Positions 49,720 to 59,667 of a stretch of 64,000 bases of DNA are shown here, piece by piece; position 1 is the first letter of the stretch; each line of letters begins with the position of its first letter. The DNA comes from Corynebacterium massiliense DSM 45435. GTDB taxonomy: Bacteria; Actinomycetota; Actinomycetes; Mycobacteriales; Mycobacteriaceae. Under the pieces are notes generated by a model. It made no database searches and was not told where the DNA came from. It was given only the letters and a program-made list of their open reading frames with translations. Position numbers and translations under genes: made by a program. Location: the NCBI RefSeq assembly GCF_028609805.1, contig NZ_CP063189.1, positions 310,001 to 374,000 of the forward strand, given 5' to 3'.

Positions 49720-49752
49720 GGTGCTTTGTGCACCGGTGGTGCCTAGTGCACC
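49720..49752. repeat. Twin palindromic sites GGTGCnnnGTGCACC
   Basis: Two 15-bp copies, 49720-49734 and 49738-49752, are identical outside the three central bases and start 18 bases apart. Each is a palindrome through GGTGC...GCACC and contains GTGCAC. They lie 75-110 bases upstream of the fdhD-unit promoter and about 215 bases before rpsH. Candidate operator. Confidence 0.7.
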
Positions 49753-49965
49753 TGTAAGAACTTCACATCCCAACTTTGTTGTAGGCCCCTCGCCTGTAGG
49801 CGGTCCGTGCATGCATCAACGGGTGGCGAGCGCCCCGTGGTATTGACCGCGGGGAGCGGAGTAGCCCGAAGTCACACGGCGAACGCGTCAGGTGGGCCCC
49901 GAGCTTTCGGTAACGCGAGTGCGGGGCGGAGCGGGAACCGCAACGAGAAAGGTAGACGGTCTCTT
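49753..49965 (+). promoter_or_regulatory. Leader region of the rpsH operon
   Basis: With the twin palindromes, this 333-base spacer (49633-49965) has no gene. TTTGTT (49778) with TAGGCG (49800) at 16 bases is a weak promoter candidate. AAAGG at 49947-49951 is the rpsH ribosome site. Confidence 0.3.
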
Positions 49966-50349
49966 ATGACCATGACTGATCCTATTGCCGACATGCTGTC
50001 GCGCGTGCGCAACGCTAACGATGCGCGCCACGACACTGTCGCGATGCCGACCTCCAAGATTAAGGCCAACATCGCCGAGATCTTGAAGCAAGAAGGCTAC
50101 ATCTCTGACTACCAGGTCGACGGCCGCGAGCTGTCGCTCGGCCTGAAGTACAACAACCGCGAGCGTTCCCTGTCCGGTCTGCGCCGCGTGTCCAAGCCGG
50201 GTCTGCGTGTGTACGCAAAGTCCACCGAGCTGCCGGAGGTCCTCGGCGGCCTGGGCGTGGCCATCATCTCCACGTCCCACGGCCTCATGACGGACCGCCA
50301 GGCCAAGGAGAAAGGCGTAGGCGGGGAAGTCCTCGCTTACGTCTGGTAA
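49966..50349 (+). CDS. rpsH: 30S ribosomal protein S8
   Basis: 127 residues starting [18 protein letters not shown]8 binds the 16S central domain and in many bacteria represses the spc operon. C-terminal [21 protein letters not shown] and GGEVLAYVW are the family signature. The long upstream open frame is leader, not protein. Confidence 0.97.
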   Translation: MTMTDPIADMLSRVRNANDARHDTVAMPTSKIKANIAEILKQEGYISDYQVDGRELSLGLKYNNRERSLSGLRRVSKPGLRVYAKSTELPEVLGGLGVAIISTSHGLMTDRQAKEKGVGGEVLAYVW

Positions 50350-50363
50350 GGGAGGTTTGTCAC

Positions 50364-50900
50364 ATGTCACGAGTCGGTCTTGCACCCATCGCACTGAAGG
50401 ATGGCGTAGAAACCAACATCAACGGTCAGACCGTTGAGGTCAAGGGCCCGAAGGGCACCATGACTGTGGAAATCCCCGAGCCGATCACCGCTTCGGTGGA
50501 GGACAACGAGCTGCGCGTCGCTCGTCCCAGCGATCACCGCAAGCACCGTGCCCTGCACGGTCTGTCCCGCTCCCTGCTCAACAACGCAGTTGTGGGCGTG
50601 ACCGAGGGCTACACCATCAACATGGAAATCTTCGGCGTTGGTTACCGCGTCCAGCAGAAGGGCTCCAACCTGGAGTTCTCCCTGGGCTACTCCCACCCGG
50701 TCCTCATCGAGGCGCCGGAGGGCATCACCTTCGCCACCGATGGCCCCACCAAGTTGTCCATCACTGGTATTGACAAGCAAGCAGTCGGACAGGTCGCCGC
50801 GAACATCCGTCGCCTGCGTAAGGACGATCCGTACAACGGCAAGGGTATTCGCTACGAAGGCGAGCAGATCCGCCGCAAGGTCGGAAAGGCGGGTAAGTAA
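50364..50900 (+). CDS. rplF: 50S ribosomal protein L6
   Basis: 178 residues. L6 lies by the sarcin-ricin loop. [19 protein letters not shown] and the C-terminal [26 protein letters not shown] are typical. GGGAGG precedes the ATG; rplR follows after 3 bases. Confidence 0.98.
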   Translation: MSRVGLAPIALKDGVETNINGQTVEVKGPKGTMTVEIPEPITASVEDNELRVARPSDHRKHRALHGLSRSLLNNAVVGVTEGYTINMEIFGVGYRVQQKGSNLEFSLGYSHPVLIEAPEGITFATDGPTKLSITGIDKQAVGQVAANIRRLRKDDPYNGKGIRYEGEQIRRKVGKAGK

Positions 50901-50903
50901 GCA

Positions 50904-51314
50904 ATGGCTAACGCTAACTCAGCAGACAACAACAAGCGCACCCCGGTGGGCAAGGACATCTCCTCCCGTCGCCGCGAGGCACGCGCCCGCCGTCACTTCC
51001 GTGTACGCAAGAACCTGCGGGGCACCCCGGAGGCGCCGCGCATGGTCATCCACCGCAGCTCGCGTCACATGCACGTCCAGGTCATCGACGACCTGGCCGG
51101 CCACACCCTCGTCGCTGCTTCTTCCATGGAGCCGGACGTTCGCTCCCTGGAGGGCGACAAGAAGGCGAAGGCTTCCAAGGTGGGCCAGCTGGTGGCAGAG
51201 CGTGCCAAGGCTGCCGGTATCGAGCGCGTCGTCTTCGACCGCGCCGGCTACAAGTACCACGGCCGCGTCGCCGCTCTGGCCGACGCAGCCCGTGAAGGTG
51301 GCCTGCAGTTCTAA
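50904..51314 (+). CDS. rplR: 50S ribosomal protein L18
   Basis: 136 residues, with about 20 extra polar residues at the N-terminus. 5S rRNA-binding protein; [23 protein letters not shown] and [24 protein letters not shown] are the conserved parts. Confidence 0.97.
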   Translation: MANANSADNNKRTPVGKDISSRRREARARRHFRVRKNLRGTPEAPRMVIHRSSRHMHVQVIDDLAGHTLVAASSMEPDVRSLEGDKKAKASKVGQLVAERAKAAGIERVVFDRAGYKYHGRVAALADAAREGGLQF

Positions 51315-51354
51315 TGCTTAACCTCAATGGAATCACCTACGGAAGGAACGCCTA

Positions 51355-51966
51355 ATGTCGGCTAACGAACAGCGTGACGGCGGACGCTCCGCCGATCAGA
51401 AGAACAATAACCGCGGCGGCCGCAACAACCGCCGCAACCAAGACAACGAGCGCGACAAGTACATCGAGCGCGTTGTCGCCATCAACCGCGTCTCCAAGAC
51501 CGTTAAGGGCGGCCGCAACCTGTCCTTCACCGCTCTCGTCATCGTCGGTGACGGCCAGGGCATGGTCGGCGTCGGCTACGGCAAGGCCAAGGAAGTTCCG
51601 GCGGCCATCCAGAAGGGTGCCGAGGAGGCTCGCAAGAGCTTCTTCCGCGTGCCGATGGTCGCAGGCACCATCACCCACCCGGTCCAGGGCGAGGATTCCG
51701 CAGGCGTCGTCCTGCTGAAGCCGGCCGCTCCCGGTACCGGTGTCATCGCCGGCGGTGCCGTCCGTCCGGTTCTCGAGTGCGCTGGTGTCCAGGACGTGCT
51801 GTCCAAGTCCCTGGGCTCCGCTAACCACATCAACGTTGTGCGCGCGACCGTGGCTGCGCTCAAGCAGCTGGCTCGCCCCGAAGAGGTTGCCGCCCGCCGC
51901 GGCAAGGACCTCGAGGAGGTCACCCCGGCTCGCATGTTGCGCAAGCGCGCAGGTCAGGAGGCGTAA
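51355..51966 (+). CDS. rpsE: 30S ribosomal protein S5
   Basis: 203 residues. A disordered, Arg/Asn/Gly-rich N-terminus (1-35) precedes the dsRNA-binding-like domain ([19 protein letters not shown]) and the S5 fold ([15 protein letters not shown]). The loop that gives spectinomycin resistance when changed (VSKTVKGGR) looks wild type. GGAAGG precedes the ATG. Confidence 0.97.
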   Translation: MSANEQRDGGRSADQKNNNRGGRNNRRNQDNERDKYIERVVAINRVSKTVKGGRNLSFTALVIVGDGQGMVGVGYGKAKEVPAAIQKGAEEARKSFFRVPMVAGTITHPVQGEDSAGVVLLKPAAPGTGVIAGGAVRPVLECAGVQDVLSKSLGSANHINVVRATVAALKQLARPEEVAARRGKDLEEVTPARMLRKRAGQEA

Positions 51967-51969
51967 ACA

Positions 51970-52155
51970 ATGGCTCTGAAAATCACCCAGGTTAAGGGCC
52001 TGGTGAACACCAAGCCGAACCACCGCAAGAACATGCAGTCCCTCGGGCTGCGCAAGATCGGCCAGTCCGTGGTCAAGCAGGACACCCCGATCATCCGCGG
52101 CATGGTTCACAAGGTGCGTCACCTGGTCACCGTTGAAGAAGTGGCAGGGGAGTAG
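51970..52155 (+). CDS. rpmD: 50S ribosomal protein L30
   Basis: 61 residues, typical size. [31 protein letters not shown] is the family core. Three bases after rpsE; rplO follows after 6 bases. Confidence 0.97.
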   Translation: MALKITQVKGLVNTKPNHRKNMQSLGLRKIGQSVVKQDTPIIRGMVHKVRHLVTVEEVAGE

Positions 52156-52161
52156 ATAACC

Positions 52162-52623
52162 ATGGCAGACATCATCAAGCTGCACGATCTGCGCCCTACC
52201 AAGGGCGCTAACAAGCCCAAGACCCGCGTCGGCCGCGGTGAAGCCTCCAAGGGCAAGACCGCCGGCCGCGGTACCAAGGGCACCGGCGCACGTAAGAACG
52301 TGCCGGCAAACTTCGAGGGCGGCCAGATGCCGCTGCAGATGCGCCTGCCGAAGCTGCGCGGTTTCAAGAACCCGAACAAGTTCACCTACCAGGTGGTCAA
52401 CGTGTCGGATCTGGCCAAGGCCTTCCCGGAGGGCGGCGACCTCGCGGTTGCTGATCTGGTGAAGGCTGGCCTGGTCCGCGCGAAGCAGCCGGTCAAGGTG
52501 CTGGGCGATGGCGACATCGACGTCAAGGTCAACGTCACCGCCGACAAGTTCTCCAAGTCCGCCGTGGAGAAGATCGAGGCCGCGGGCGGCTCCACCGCCG
52601 AGGCCAAGACCAAGCTGCGCTAA
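52162..52623 (+). CDS. rplO: 50S ribosomal protein L15
   Basis: 153 residues. Late 50S assembly protein; [26 protein letters not shown]-terminal basic loop and the [16 protein letters not shown] core are present. Last gene of the spc part here; a terminator separates it from secY. Confidence 0.97.
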   Translation: MADIIKLHDLRPTKGANKPKTRVGRGEASKGKTAGRGTKGTGARKNVPANFEGGQMPLQMRLPKLRGFKNPNKFTYQVVNVSDLAKAFPEGGDLAVADLVKAGLVRAKQPVKVLGDGDIDVKVNVTADKFSKSAVEKIEAAGGSTAEAKTKLR

Positions 52624-52655
52624 AACCGCAGGTTTTCCACAACGGCGACTGGGTA

Positions 52656-52709
52656 AGCCGCCGCTCGGGCGTTTCCTCTAATTAGGGAGGCGCGCGGGCG
52701 GCGGTTTTC
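52656..52709 (+). terminator. Terminator between rplO and secY
   Basis: GCCGCCGC (52657-52664) pairs with GCGGCGG (52698-52704), with CCTC/GAGG bringing the inner arms together over TAATTA, then TTTTCC. It makes secY-adk a separate transcript. Confidence 0.75.
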
Positions 52710-52738
52710 CGCGTTTTCGGCAGAAGCGGAGGTGCTTA

Positions 52739-52768
52739 TTGTGGCCGATTTGTGGCGGCTGGTAGGGT
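52739..52768 (+). promoter_or_regulatory. Promoter of secY-adk
   Basis: TTGTGG (52739-52744) and TAGGGT (52763-52768), 18-base spacer. The leader to secY is about 140 bases. Confidence 0.55.
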
Positions 52769-52912
52769 AATGAGGTCGTAATTGTCCGCACTGACCGTCG
52801 GTGCCCATATCCTGCAACGAAAGAGCCGGTAGGGCACGAGATTGTCACCGATGAGCATCCAGCGCCGGAAGCAGTGTTGTAACACTCGCTGGCACGCCAG
52901 GAGGATTGTGTA

Positions 52913-54253
52913 GTGTCCGCCATTATCCAGGCTTTTAAGGACCCTGACCTACGCAAGAAAATCATCTTCACCATCTTGATGGTTATCGCGTACCGCATCG
53001 GCGCCCAGATCCCGTCGCCCGGCGTGGATTACGCGTCCATTGCCGGTCGTCTGCGCGACCTGACCGAGGAGTCGGGTGACCTGTACTCGGTCATCAACCT
53101 CTTCTCCGGTGGCGCGCTGTTGCAGCTGTCGATCTTCGCCATCGGCATCATGCCGTACATCACCTCATCCATCATCGTTCAGCTGCTCACCGTGGTTATC
53201 CCGCACTTCGAGCAGCTGAAGAAGGAGGGGCAGTCCGGTCAGACGAAGATGACGCAGTACACCCGCTACCTCACGGTGGCGCTGGCGCTGCTGCAGTCGT
53301 CGGGCATTGTCGCGCTCGCGGACCGCAAGCAGCTGCTGGGCCAGGGTATTGAGGTCCTGCAGGAAGACCGCAACATCTTCACCCTTGTCATGCTGGTGCT
53401 GACGATGACCTCCGGTGCCATCCTCGTGATGTGGATGGGTGAGCTCATCACCGAAAAGGGCATCGGCAACGGCATGTCGCTGCTTATCTTCGCCGGCATC
53501 GCCACGCGCCTGCCCACCGACGGCGTGAAGATCTTCCAGGACCACGGCGGCCTCGTCTTCGCCCTGGTGCTCGCCGGCATGATCATCCTGATTACCGGCA
53601 TCACCTTCATCGAGCAGGGCCAGCGCCGCATCCCGGTCCAGTACGCCAAGCGCATGGTGGGCCGCCGGCAGTACGGTGGCACCTCCACCTACCTGCCGCT
53701 CAAGGTCAATCAGGCCGGCGTTATCCCGGTCATCTTCGCCTCATCGCTTATCTACATGCCGGTGCTCATCACCCAGATCGTCACGTCCAGCCGCGGCGGC
53801 CAGGGTGGCGACAACTGGTGGCAGCGCAACGTCATCTCCTGGCTGCAATCGCCGTCGTCCTGGCAGTACATCCTGCTGTTCTTCGTACTGACCATCTTCT
53901 TCGCCTACTTCTACACGTCGGTCCAGTACGACCCGGCGGAGCAGGCGGACAACATGAAGCGCTACGGCGGCTTCATCCCGGGTATCCGCCCGGGGCGCCC
54001 GACGGCGGAGTACCTGGGCTACGTGATGAACCGCCTGCTGTTCGTCGGCGCGGCCTACCTCGGCGTCATCGCCATCCTGCCGAACCTGCTACTGGATCTT
54101 GGTATCGGCGGCTCGCGCGGCGGCGGTGCCGGCGGCGGCATGACCGCCTTCGGCGGCACGGCCATCCTCATTATGGTGTCCGTGGCACTGACTACCGTGA
54201 AGCAAATTGAATCCCAGCTGTTGCAATCCAACTACGAAGGACTGTTGAAGTAA
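52913..54253 (+). CDS. secY: Preprotein translocase subunit SecY
   Basis: 446 residues, GTG start behind CCAGGAGGA. Ten membrane segments form the protein-export channel. AYRIGAQIPSPGV, the plug region and MPYITSSIIVQLLTVV are typical; the cytosolic loop QRRIPVQYAKRMVGRR contacts SecA. Stop TAA is fused to the next ATG (TAAATG, no gap). Confidence 0.97.
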   Translation: MSAIIQAFKDPDLRKKIIFTILMVIAYRIGAQIPSPGVDYASIAGRLRDLTEESGDLYSVINLFSGGALLQLSIFAIGIMPYITSSIIVQLLTVVIPHFEQLKKEGQSGQTKMTQYTRYLTVALALLQSSGIVALADRKQLLGQGIEVLQEDRNIFTLVMLVLTMTSGAILVMWMGELITEKGIGNGMSLLIFAGIATRLPTDGVKIFQDHGGLVFALVLAGMIILITGITFIEQGQRRIPVQYAKRMVGRRQYGGTSTYLPLKVNQAGVIPVIFASSLIYMPVLITQIVTSSRGGQGGDNWWQRNVISWLQSPSSWQYILLFFVLTIFFAYFYTSVQYDPAEQADNMKRYGGFIPGIRPGRPTAEYLGYVMNRLLFVGAAYLGVIAILPNLLLDLGIGGSRGGGAGGGMTAFGGTAILIMVSVALTTVKQIESQLLQSNYEGLLK

Positions 54254-54799
54254 ATGCGTTACGTTCTCCTTGGCCCTCCCGGTGCCGGCAAGGGCACCCA
54301 GGCAAAGCTCCTCAGCGAAAAGCTGAACATCCCGCACATCTCCACCGGTGATCTGTTCCGCGCCAACATCGGCGAGGGCACCGATCTCGGTAAAGAGGCC
54401 AAGCAGTACATGGACGCCGGCAAGCTGGTGCCCACCGACGTCACCGCCCGCATGGTGGAAGACCGCCTGCGCCAGGACGACGCGCAGGATGGCTTCCTGT
54501 TGGACGGTTTCCCGCGCACGGTGGAGCAGGCCGAGATCCTGGACAAGCTGCTGAAGGATATGAACACCGAGCTCGATGGTGTTTTGAACTTCAAGGTCTC
54601 GGACGACGTCGTGGTCGAGCGTATGCTGGCCCGCGGCCGCGACGATGACAACGAAGAGACCATCCGCACCCGCATGGAGGTCTACCGCACCGAGACCCAG
54701 CCGTTGGTCGAGCACTACGGCGACCAGATTATCCCGATTGACGCGGAGGGTGACGTTGACGAGATCAACGAGCGCGCTCTCCGGGCAATGCAGAAGTAG
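54254..54799 (+). CDS. adk: Adenylate kinase
   Basis: 181 residues, the short form without the zinc LID insert. It interconverts ATP + AMP and 2 [14 protein letters not shown] at 7-17, the AMP-binding STGDLFR, and [10 protein letters not shown] are complete. It follows secY directly; the methionine aminopeptidase gene usual after adk is missing. Confidence 0.97.
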   Translation: MRYVLLGPPGAGKGTQAKLLSEKLNIPHISTGDLFRANIGEGTDLGKEAKQYMDAGKLVPTDVTARMVEDRLRQDDAQDGFLLDGFPRTVEQAEILDKLLKDMNTELDGVLNFKVSDDVVVERMLARGRDDDNEETIRTRMEVYRTETQPLVEHYGDQIIPIDAEGDVDEINERALRAMQK

Positions 54800-54805
54800 C
54801 GAGGT

Positions 54806-54811
54806 TATACT
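54806..54811 (+). promoter_or_regulatory. -10 element TATACT, leaderless start of the L,D-transpeptidase gene
   Basis: TATACT lies 7 bases before the ATG at 54819, right after the adk stop. It is the best match to TATAAT among the leaderless set. Confidence 0.6.
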
Positions 54812-54818
54812 CCACGTC

Positions 54819-55664
54819 ATGACTAAAAATTCCCGTCTGGCGCGCGTGCTGCGCCGTACCCCTGTAGCCCTCGCCACCGCCGGTGTCGTGGGCGCGTCCC
54901 TGGTTGCTCCCGTCGCAACCGCACAGCCGGCGCAGGCCGAGACCGCGCAGAGCTCTCAGCTGCCGGGTGCAGAAGACCTGCGCGCCCAGGCCGAGGAGCT
55001 TCTTGGCGGCGGCTTCAACGTCGATGAGTTCTTAGGCCAGGCGCCGGATAACGCATGGAACGTGCGCAACCAGCTGCTGGATCAGATGGAAACCATCAAC
55101 CCGCAGGCGGCCGACGTCCTGCGGGGCGCGCTGGATGGCCTGCTGGACATCGTCTTCCCGGGCCTGCCGGCCCGCAAGGTTGAGGAGGCCCGCCAGGCTC
55201 GCGAGGAGAAGAACCGCGCGGAGGCCGCGGAGCGCGAGCGCGTCGAGGCAGAGGCTCGCGCCGCCGCCGAGCAGGCTCGCCGCGAAGAAGAACAAAACCG
55301 CTTCGATACCGGCCCGTGCCCGGCTGATGCCGCGGTGTGCGTCGACATCGACGGACGCCGCACCTGGCTGCAGCAGGGCGGCGAGGTCACCTACATTGCC
55401 CCGGGCATGGCGCCGGGCAAGAACAACCCGCAGGAAGAGACTCCGCGCGGTACCTTCTACGTCAACCGCAAGGTGAAAGACGAGATCTCCCACGAGTTCG
55501 GCGACGCCGCCATGCCGAACGCCATCTACTTCACCAATAACGGTCACGCCTTCCACATGGGCGACCCGGCGTTCGATTCCGCCGGCTGCGTGCGCCTTCC
55601 GTGGGAAGCGTCCGAGCGTTACTGGAACGACCTGAACATCGGTGACAAGGTCTTTATCTACTAG
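54819..55664 (+). CDS. L,D-transpeptidase (YkuD domain), secreted
   Basis: 281 residues. Signal peptide 1-40 (RRTPVALATAGVVGASLVAP, likely cut after AQA). A charged coiled coil at about 117-160 (Glu/Arg/Ala) links to a C-terminal YkuD domain. The active-site set is H246 in AFHMGDP and C257 in SAGCVRL, the S/G-x-G-C-x-R signature. It probably forms 3-3 peptidoglycan cross-links or attaches proteins. Own leaderless promoter and terminator, so a single-gene unit. Confidence 0.85.
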   Translation: MTKNSRLARVLRRTPVALATAGVVGASLVAPVATAQPAQAETAQSSQLPGAEDLRAQAEELLGGGFNVDEFLGQAPDNAWNVRNQLLDQMETINPQAADVLRGALDGLLDIVFPGLPARKVEEARQAREEKNRAEAAERERVEAEARAAAEQARREEEQNRFDTGPCPADAAVCVDIDGRRTWLQQGGEVTYIAPGMAPGKNNPQEETPRGTFYVNRKVKDEISHEFGDAAMPNAIYFTNNGHAFHMGDPAFDSAGCVRLPWEASERYWNDLNIGDKVFIY

Positions 55665-55694
55665 TTAGCGCTCGTACAGCGTTACCGAACTGGG

Positions 55695-55738
55695 GCAGCG
55701 CTGATCTCCTGCAACGTAGGGGATCAGCGCTGCTTTTT
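55695..55738 (+). terminator. Terminator after the L,D-transpeptidase gene
   Basis: GCAGCGCTGATCTCC pairs with GGGATCAGCGCTGC around a 10-base loop, then TTTTT. Confidence 0.92.
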
Positions 55739-55876
55739 GTATTAGCGGAGCCAAGCGCGTATTGTTTCTGTTCGGCGTGTACGCGCGTGCCGTGTGTCGG
55801 CCCGAGCGTATAGCCGCGAAGCAGTAGACGTACACAACTCGAGGTGGGGGAGGATCCCGCCAGAAAAGTAGAGGTT

Positions 55877-56095
55877 ATGGCTAAGGAAGGCGCAATCGAG
55901 GTCGAGGGCCGTGTCATCGAGCCCTTGCCGAACGCAATGTTCCGTGTCGAGCTGGATAACGGGCACAAGGTGCTCGCGCACATCTCCGGCAAGATGCGTC
56001 AGCACTACATCCGTATTCTCCCGGAGGATCGCGTGGTTGTAGAGCTGTCTCCTTACGACCTGGACCGCGGACGCATCGTCTACCGCTACAAGTAA
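55877..56095 (+). CDS. infA: Translation initiation factor IF-1
   Basis: 72 residues, exact family size. OB-fold protein that occupies the 30S A site. [31 protein letters not shown] is characteristic. The ATG at 55877 is chosen over the extended frame because the mature family starts [11 protein letters not shown]. rpmJ, often next, is absent. Confidence 0.97.
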   Translation: MAKEGAIEVEGRVIEPLPNAMFRVELDNGHKVLAHISGKMRQHYIRILPEDRVVVELSPYDLDRGRIVYRYK

Positions 56096-56339
56096 AAACT
56101 GTAAGCCTCCATACCCAAGGGCGCTGCCACACTAACGGCGCCTTAAATGGTGTTGGCGTTTGAAACGGTGCATCGTAAAGCACCGCTTGCCGATGCCGCT
56201 TCACCTCCGGCCGCGGCGGCTGGAGCCCCGGAAACACCACAGTGCTCGAACGCGATCCGTAAATTTCGCGGATCGCGGCCGTGGTGCGTTGGGGACGGAT
56301 ATGGAGAAAACCGTCGCACAACCCGAAAGGACACGCCTT
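56096..56339 (+). promoter_or_regulatory. Structured leader of the rpsM (alpha) operon
   Basis: No gene in 244 bases. A perfect 9-bp hairpin, CGCGATCCG (56251-56259) with CGGATCGCG (56269-56277), is enclosed by CACCAC (56235-56240) and GTGGTG (56281-56286). It stands about 55 bases before rpsM, where S4 control acts in other bacteria; that role is inferred. Confidence 0.5.
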
Positions 56340-56708
56340 ATGGCACGTCTCGCAGGTGTTGACCTCCCGCGCAACAAGCGCATGGAGGTTGCTCTGACCT
56401 ACATCTACGGCATTGGCTCCACGCGAGCTAAGGCCCTGCTGGAAAAGACCGGCATTTCTCCTGACCTGCGCACCGACAACCTGGACGATAGCCAGCTGTC
56501 GGCGCTGCGTGACGCGATCGAGGCCGACTACCAGGTGGAGGGTGACCTCCGCCGCCAGGTGCAGGCTGACATCCGCCGCAAGATTGAAATCGGCACCTAC
56601 CAGGGTCTGCGTCACCGTCGCGGTCTTCCGGTCCGCGGCCAGCGCACCAAGACCAACGCACGTACCCGTAAGGGCCCGAAGAAGACGATCGCAGGAAAGA
56701 AGAAGTAA
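56340..56708 (+). CDS. rpsM: 30S ribosomal protein S13
   Basis: 122 residues. [26 protein letters not shown] and the C-terminal [19 protein letters not shown] are typical. GAAAGGA precedes the ATG at 56340. rpsK follows after 3 bases. Confidence 0.98.
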   Translation: MARLAGVDLPRNKRMEVALTYIYGIGSTRAKALLEKTGISPDLRTDNLDDSQLSALRDAIEADYQVEGDLRRQVQADIRRKIEIGTYQGLRHRRGLPVRGQRTKTNARTRKGPKKTIAGKKK

Positions 56709-56711
56709 CTT

Positions 56712-57116
56712 ATGGCTACGAAGACTCGCTCCGGCGCGCGTCGTTCCGGCCGCCGCGCTGTAAAGAAGAACGTGGCAAACGGCCACGCATACATCAAGTC
56801 CACCTTCAACAACACCATCGTGTCCATCACGGACCCGTCCGGTGCTGTCATCTCTTGGGGCTCCGCCGGCCACGTCGGCTTCAAGGGCTCCCGCAAGTCC
56901 ACTCCGTTCGCTGCGCAGATGGCTGCTGAGAACGCTGCCCGCAAGGCAATGGAGCACGGCATGAAGAAGGTTGACGTGTTCGTCAAGGGCCCGGGTTCGG
57001 GCCGCGAAACCGCAATCCGCTCCCTCCAGGCCGCTGGCCTCGAGGTGTCCTCGATCTCGGATGTGACCCCGCAGCCGCACAACGGTTGCCGTCCGCCGAA
57101 GCGTCGTCGCGTTTAA
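56712..57116 (+). CDS. rpsK: 30S ribosomal protein S11
   Basis: 134 residues. Platform protein at the E site; [21 protein letters not shown] and the C-terminal [15 protein letters not shown] are characteristic. Confidence 0.98.
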   Translation: MATKTRSGARRSGRRAVKKNVANGHAYIKSTFNNTIVSITDPSGAVISWGSAGHVGFKGSRKSTPFAAQMAAENAARKAMEHGMKKVDVFVKGPGSGRETAIRSLQAAGLEVSSISDVTPQPHNGCRPPKRRRV

Positions 57117-57138
57117 GGGAAGGAAGAGGTAACTAGAT

Positions 57139-57744
57139 ATGGCTCGTTATACCGGCCCCGCTACCCGTGTATCCCGCCGTCTCCGCGTCGACCTTGTCGG
57201 CGGAGATATGGCGTTTGAGCGCCGCCCGTACCCCCCGGGACAGGCTGGCCGCAACCGCATCAAGGAATCTGAGTACCTGCTCCAGCTGCAGGAGAAGCAG
57301 AAGGCTAAGTACACCTACGGTGTTCTCGAGCGTCAGTTCCGCCGCTACTACAAGGAGGCGAACCGCCGCCCGGGCAAGACCGGTGACAACCTGGTCATCC
57401 TGCTCGAGTCCCGCCTGGACAACGTCGTCTACCGCGCTGGTCTGGCACGCACCCGCCGCCAGGCTCGCCAGCTGGTGTCCCACGGTCACTTCACCGTGAA
57501 CGGCAAGAACATCAACGTGCCGTCCTACCAGGTCACCCAGTACGACATCATCGATGTCCGCGAGCGTTCCAAGAAGATGGAATGGTTCGACGAGGCTCAG
57601 GACCTGCTGGCTGACGCCAACGTTCCGGCATGGCTCCAGGTCGTTCCGGACACCCTGCGCATCCTCGTGCACCAGCTGCCCGAGCGCGCTCAGATCGACG
57701 TTCCGCTGCAGGAGCAGCTCATCGTCGAGCTTTACTCGAAGTAA
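57139..57744 (+). CDS. rpsD: 30S ribosomal protein S4
   Basis: 201 residues. Primary 16S binder and translational repressor of the alpha operon in other bacteria. [22 protein letters not shown], and the S4 RNA-binding domain [29 protein letters not shown] are present. No zinc knuckle is seen. GGAAGAGG precedes the ATG. Confidence 0.98.
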   Translation: MARYTGPATRVSRRLRVDLVGGDMAFERRPYPPGQAGRNRIKESEYLLQLQEKQKAKYTYGVLERQFRRYYKEANRRPGKTGDNLVILLESRLDNVVYRAGLARTRRQARQLVSHGHFTVNGKNINVPSYQVTQYDIIDVRERSKKMEWFDEAQDLLADANVPAWLQVVPDTLRILVHQLPERAQIDVPLQEQLIVELYSK

Positions 57745-57860
57745 ACAGCGCAATCCGCGGTCTATTATGGGCCGCGTGGTTGTCCCTGGAATCTTCGACA
57801 GCCTTCATCTTTCATCCCTCTACCGGCGTCAAATAGCGGTCGCCGAAAAGGAGAAGTTCC

Positions 57861-58871
57861 ATGCTCATTTCCCAGCGCCCTCAGCTCACCGAGGAGCCCA
57901 TCGATTCTTCGCGCTCAAAGTTCGTCATTGAACCGCTCGAGCCGGGCTTCGGTTACACCCTCGGTAACTCCCTGCGCCGCACGCTGCTGTCGTCCATCCC
58001 GGGCGCCGCAGTGACCTCGATCAAGATCGACGGCGTGCTGCACGAGTTCACGACCATCAACGGTGTGAAGGAAGATGTCTCCGAGATCATCCTGAACATC
58101 AAGAACCTCGTCCTGTCGTCTGACTCCGACGAGCCGGTGGTCATGTACCTGGAAAAGGAGGGCCCGGGCGATGTCACCGCGGGCGACATCCAGCCGCCGG
58201 CCGGCGTGGAGATCCACAACCCGGATTTGCACCTGGCTAGCCTGAATGACACCGCGCAGCTCAACATCGAGTTCGTCGTCGAGCGCGGCCGTGGCTACGT
58301 CCCGGCTGCCGCTACCTCCGGCGAGATCGGCCGCATCCCGGTCGATCAGATTTACTCCCCGGTGTTGAAGGTTTCCTACAAGGTCGACGCCACCCGTGTG
58401 GGCCAGCGCACCGACTTTGACAAGCTGACCATCGACGTGGAGACCAAGAACTCCATCTCGGCTCGGGACGCTATGGCTTCGGCCGGCGGCACCTTGGTCG
58501 AGCTCTTCGGCTTGGCCCGTGAGCTCAACGACCAGGCCGAGGGCATCGAGATCGGCCCGTCGCCGCAGGAAACCGAGTACATCGCGGCATACAGCATGCC
58601 GATTGAGGATCTGGACTTCTCCGTGCGGTCCTACAACTGCCTGAAGCGCCAGGAAATCCACACCGTCGGTGAGCTCGCCGAGTGCACCGAGTCGGACCTG
58701 CTGGATATCCGCAACTTCGGTCAGAAGTCGATCAACGAGGTGAAGATCAAGCTGGCCAACCTGGGGCTGACCCTGAAGGACGCTCCGGAGGACTTCGATC
58801 CGAGCCAGCTCGAAGGCTACGACGAGGAAACCGGTGACTTTAAGGATCCGGCCGCCGAGGATTCCGAGTAA
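57861..58871 (+). CDS. rpoA: DNA-directed RNA polymerase subunit alpha
   Basis: 336 residues. N-terminal assembly domain ([27 protein letters not shown]), then a linker and the C-terminal UP-element-binding domain ([38 protein letters not shown]). AAAAGGAGAA precedes the ATG. A -10-like TATTAT at 57762-57767 in the 116-base spacer could add an extra promoter. Confidence 0.98.
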   Translation: MLISQRPQLTEEPIDSSRSKFVIEPLEPGFGYTLGNSLRRTLLSSIPGAAVTSIKIDGVLHEFTTINGVKEDVSEIILNIKNLVLSSDSDEPVVMYLEKEGPGDVTAGDIQPPAGVEIHNPDLHLASLNDTAQLNIEFVVERGRGYVPAAATSGEIGRIPVDQIYSPVLKVSYKVDATRVGQRTDFDKLTIDVETKNSISARDAMASAGGTLVELFGLARELNDQAEGIEIGPSPQETEYIAAYSMPIEDLDFSVRSYNCLKRQEIHTVGELAECTESDLLDIRNFGQKSINEVKIKLANLGLTLKDAPEDFDPSQLEGYDEETGDFKDPAAEDSE

Positions 58872-58974
58872 GAAGCACGCCGAGCGACAGCACGGTACCG
58901 GAGTTACCCGCACACCGTGCACATACCGTTTCTAGGTCGCGCGCTCACTTAAATCCGCACACGAGGAGTACAAC

Positions 58975-59544
58975 ATGCCAACCCCGAAGAAGGGTGCCCG
59001 TCTTGGTGGCTCCGCTGCCCAGCAGCGGCACATGCTGTCGAACCTGGCTGCCAGCCTGTTCGAGCACCACTCCATCAAGACCACCGATGCTAAGGCGAAG
59101 GTTCTGCGCCCCTACGCCGAGAAGATTATCACCAAGGCGAAGCACGGCAGCGTCGCTGACCGCCGCCAGGTGCTGAAGCTCATTCCGCGCAAGGACATCG
59201 TTGCCCACCTGTTCGACGATCTCGGACCGAAGTTCGAGGGCCGCGACGGTGGCTACACCCGCACCATCCGCCTGGATAACCGTGCGGGCGACAACGCCCC
59301 GATGTCCCAGATCTCCCTCGTCCTCGAGGAGACCGTCTCCAAGGAAGCCGACCGCGCTACTCGCGCCGCTGCTTCCAAGAAGGCCGAAGAGGAGAAGGCT
59401 GCTGAGGCTGAGGCCGTGAAGGCCGACGCCGAGGAGGCCACTCCGGCCGAGGCTGAGCCGGCTGACGCCGTGCCGGCCGAGGACTCCGCCGCAGGCGATG
59501 CCGCTGAGGCTGACGCCACCGAGGCAGAGTCCGAGGAGAAGTAA
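58975..59544 (+). CDS. rplQ: 50S ribosomal protein L17, with acidic Ala-rich tail
   Basis: 189 residues. The conserved core ([32 protein letters not shown] and the TKAKHG segment) covers about 1-125. The last 60 residues are Ala/Glu-rich low complexity, common in actinobacterial L17 but long. ACGAGGAGT precedes the ATG. Confidence 0.97.
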   Translation: MPTPKKGARLGGSAAQQRHMLSNLAASLFEHHSIKTTDAKAKVLRPYAEKIITKAKHGSVADRRQVLKLIPRKDIVAHLFDDLGPKFEGRDGGYTRTIRLDNRAGDNAPMSQISLVLEETVSKEADRATRAAASKKAEEEKAAEAEAVKADAEEATPAEAEPADAVPAEDSAAGDAAEADATEAESEEK

Positions 59545-59581
59545 CACTCTCCCGGGCCTCCTACTGAGGAGGCCTCACTCT

Positions 59582-59636
59582 AGCCGCGGTTCTTCCCACC
59601 CCTGCTTGCAGGGGAACGGAAGGGCCGCGGCTTTCT
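59582..59636 (+). terminator. Terminator after rplQ
   Basis: AGCCGCGG pairs with CCGCGGCT, with an inner CCCCTG/CAGGGG stem, then TTTCTC. A smaller GGCCTCC/GGAGGCC hairpin lies just upstream at 59555-59574. Confidence 0.85.
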
Positions 59637-59653
59637 CTGTATCTGCCCGTCGC

Positions 59654-59659
59654 TAAAAT
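59654..59659 (+). promoter_or_regulatory. -10 element TAAAAT, leaderless start of truA
   Basis: TAAAAT ends 8 bases before the ATG at 59668 and no ribosome-binding site is visible. Confidence 0.55.
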
Positions 59660-59667
59660 CTGCGGGC

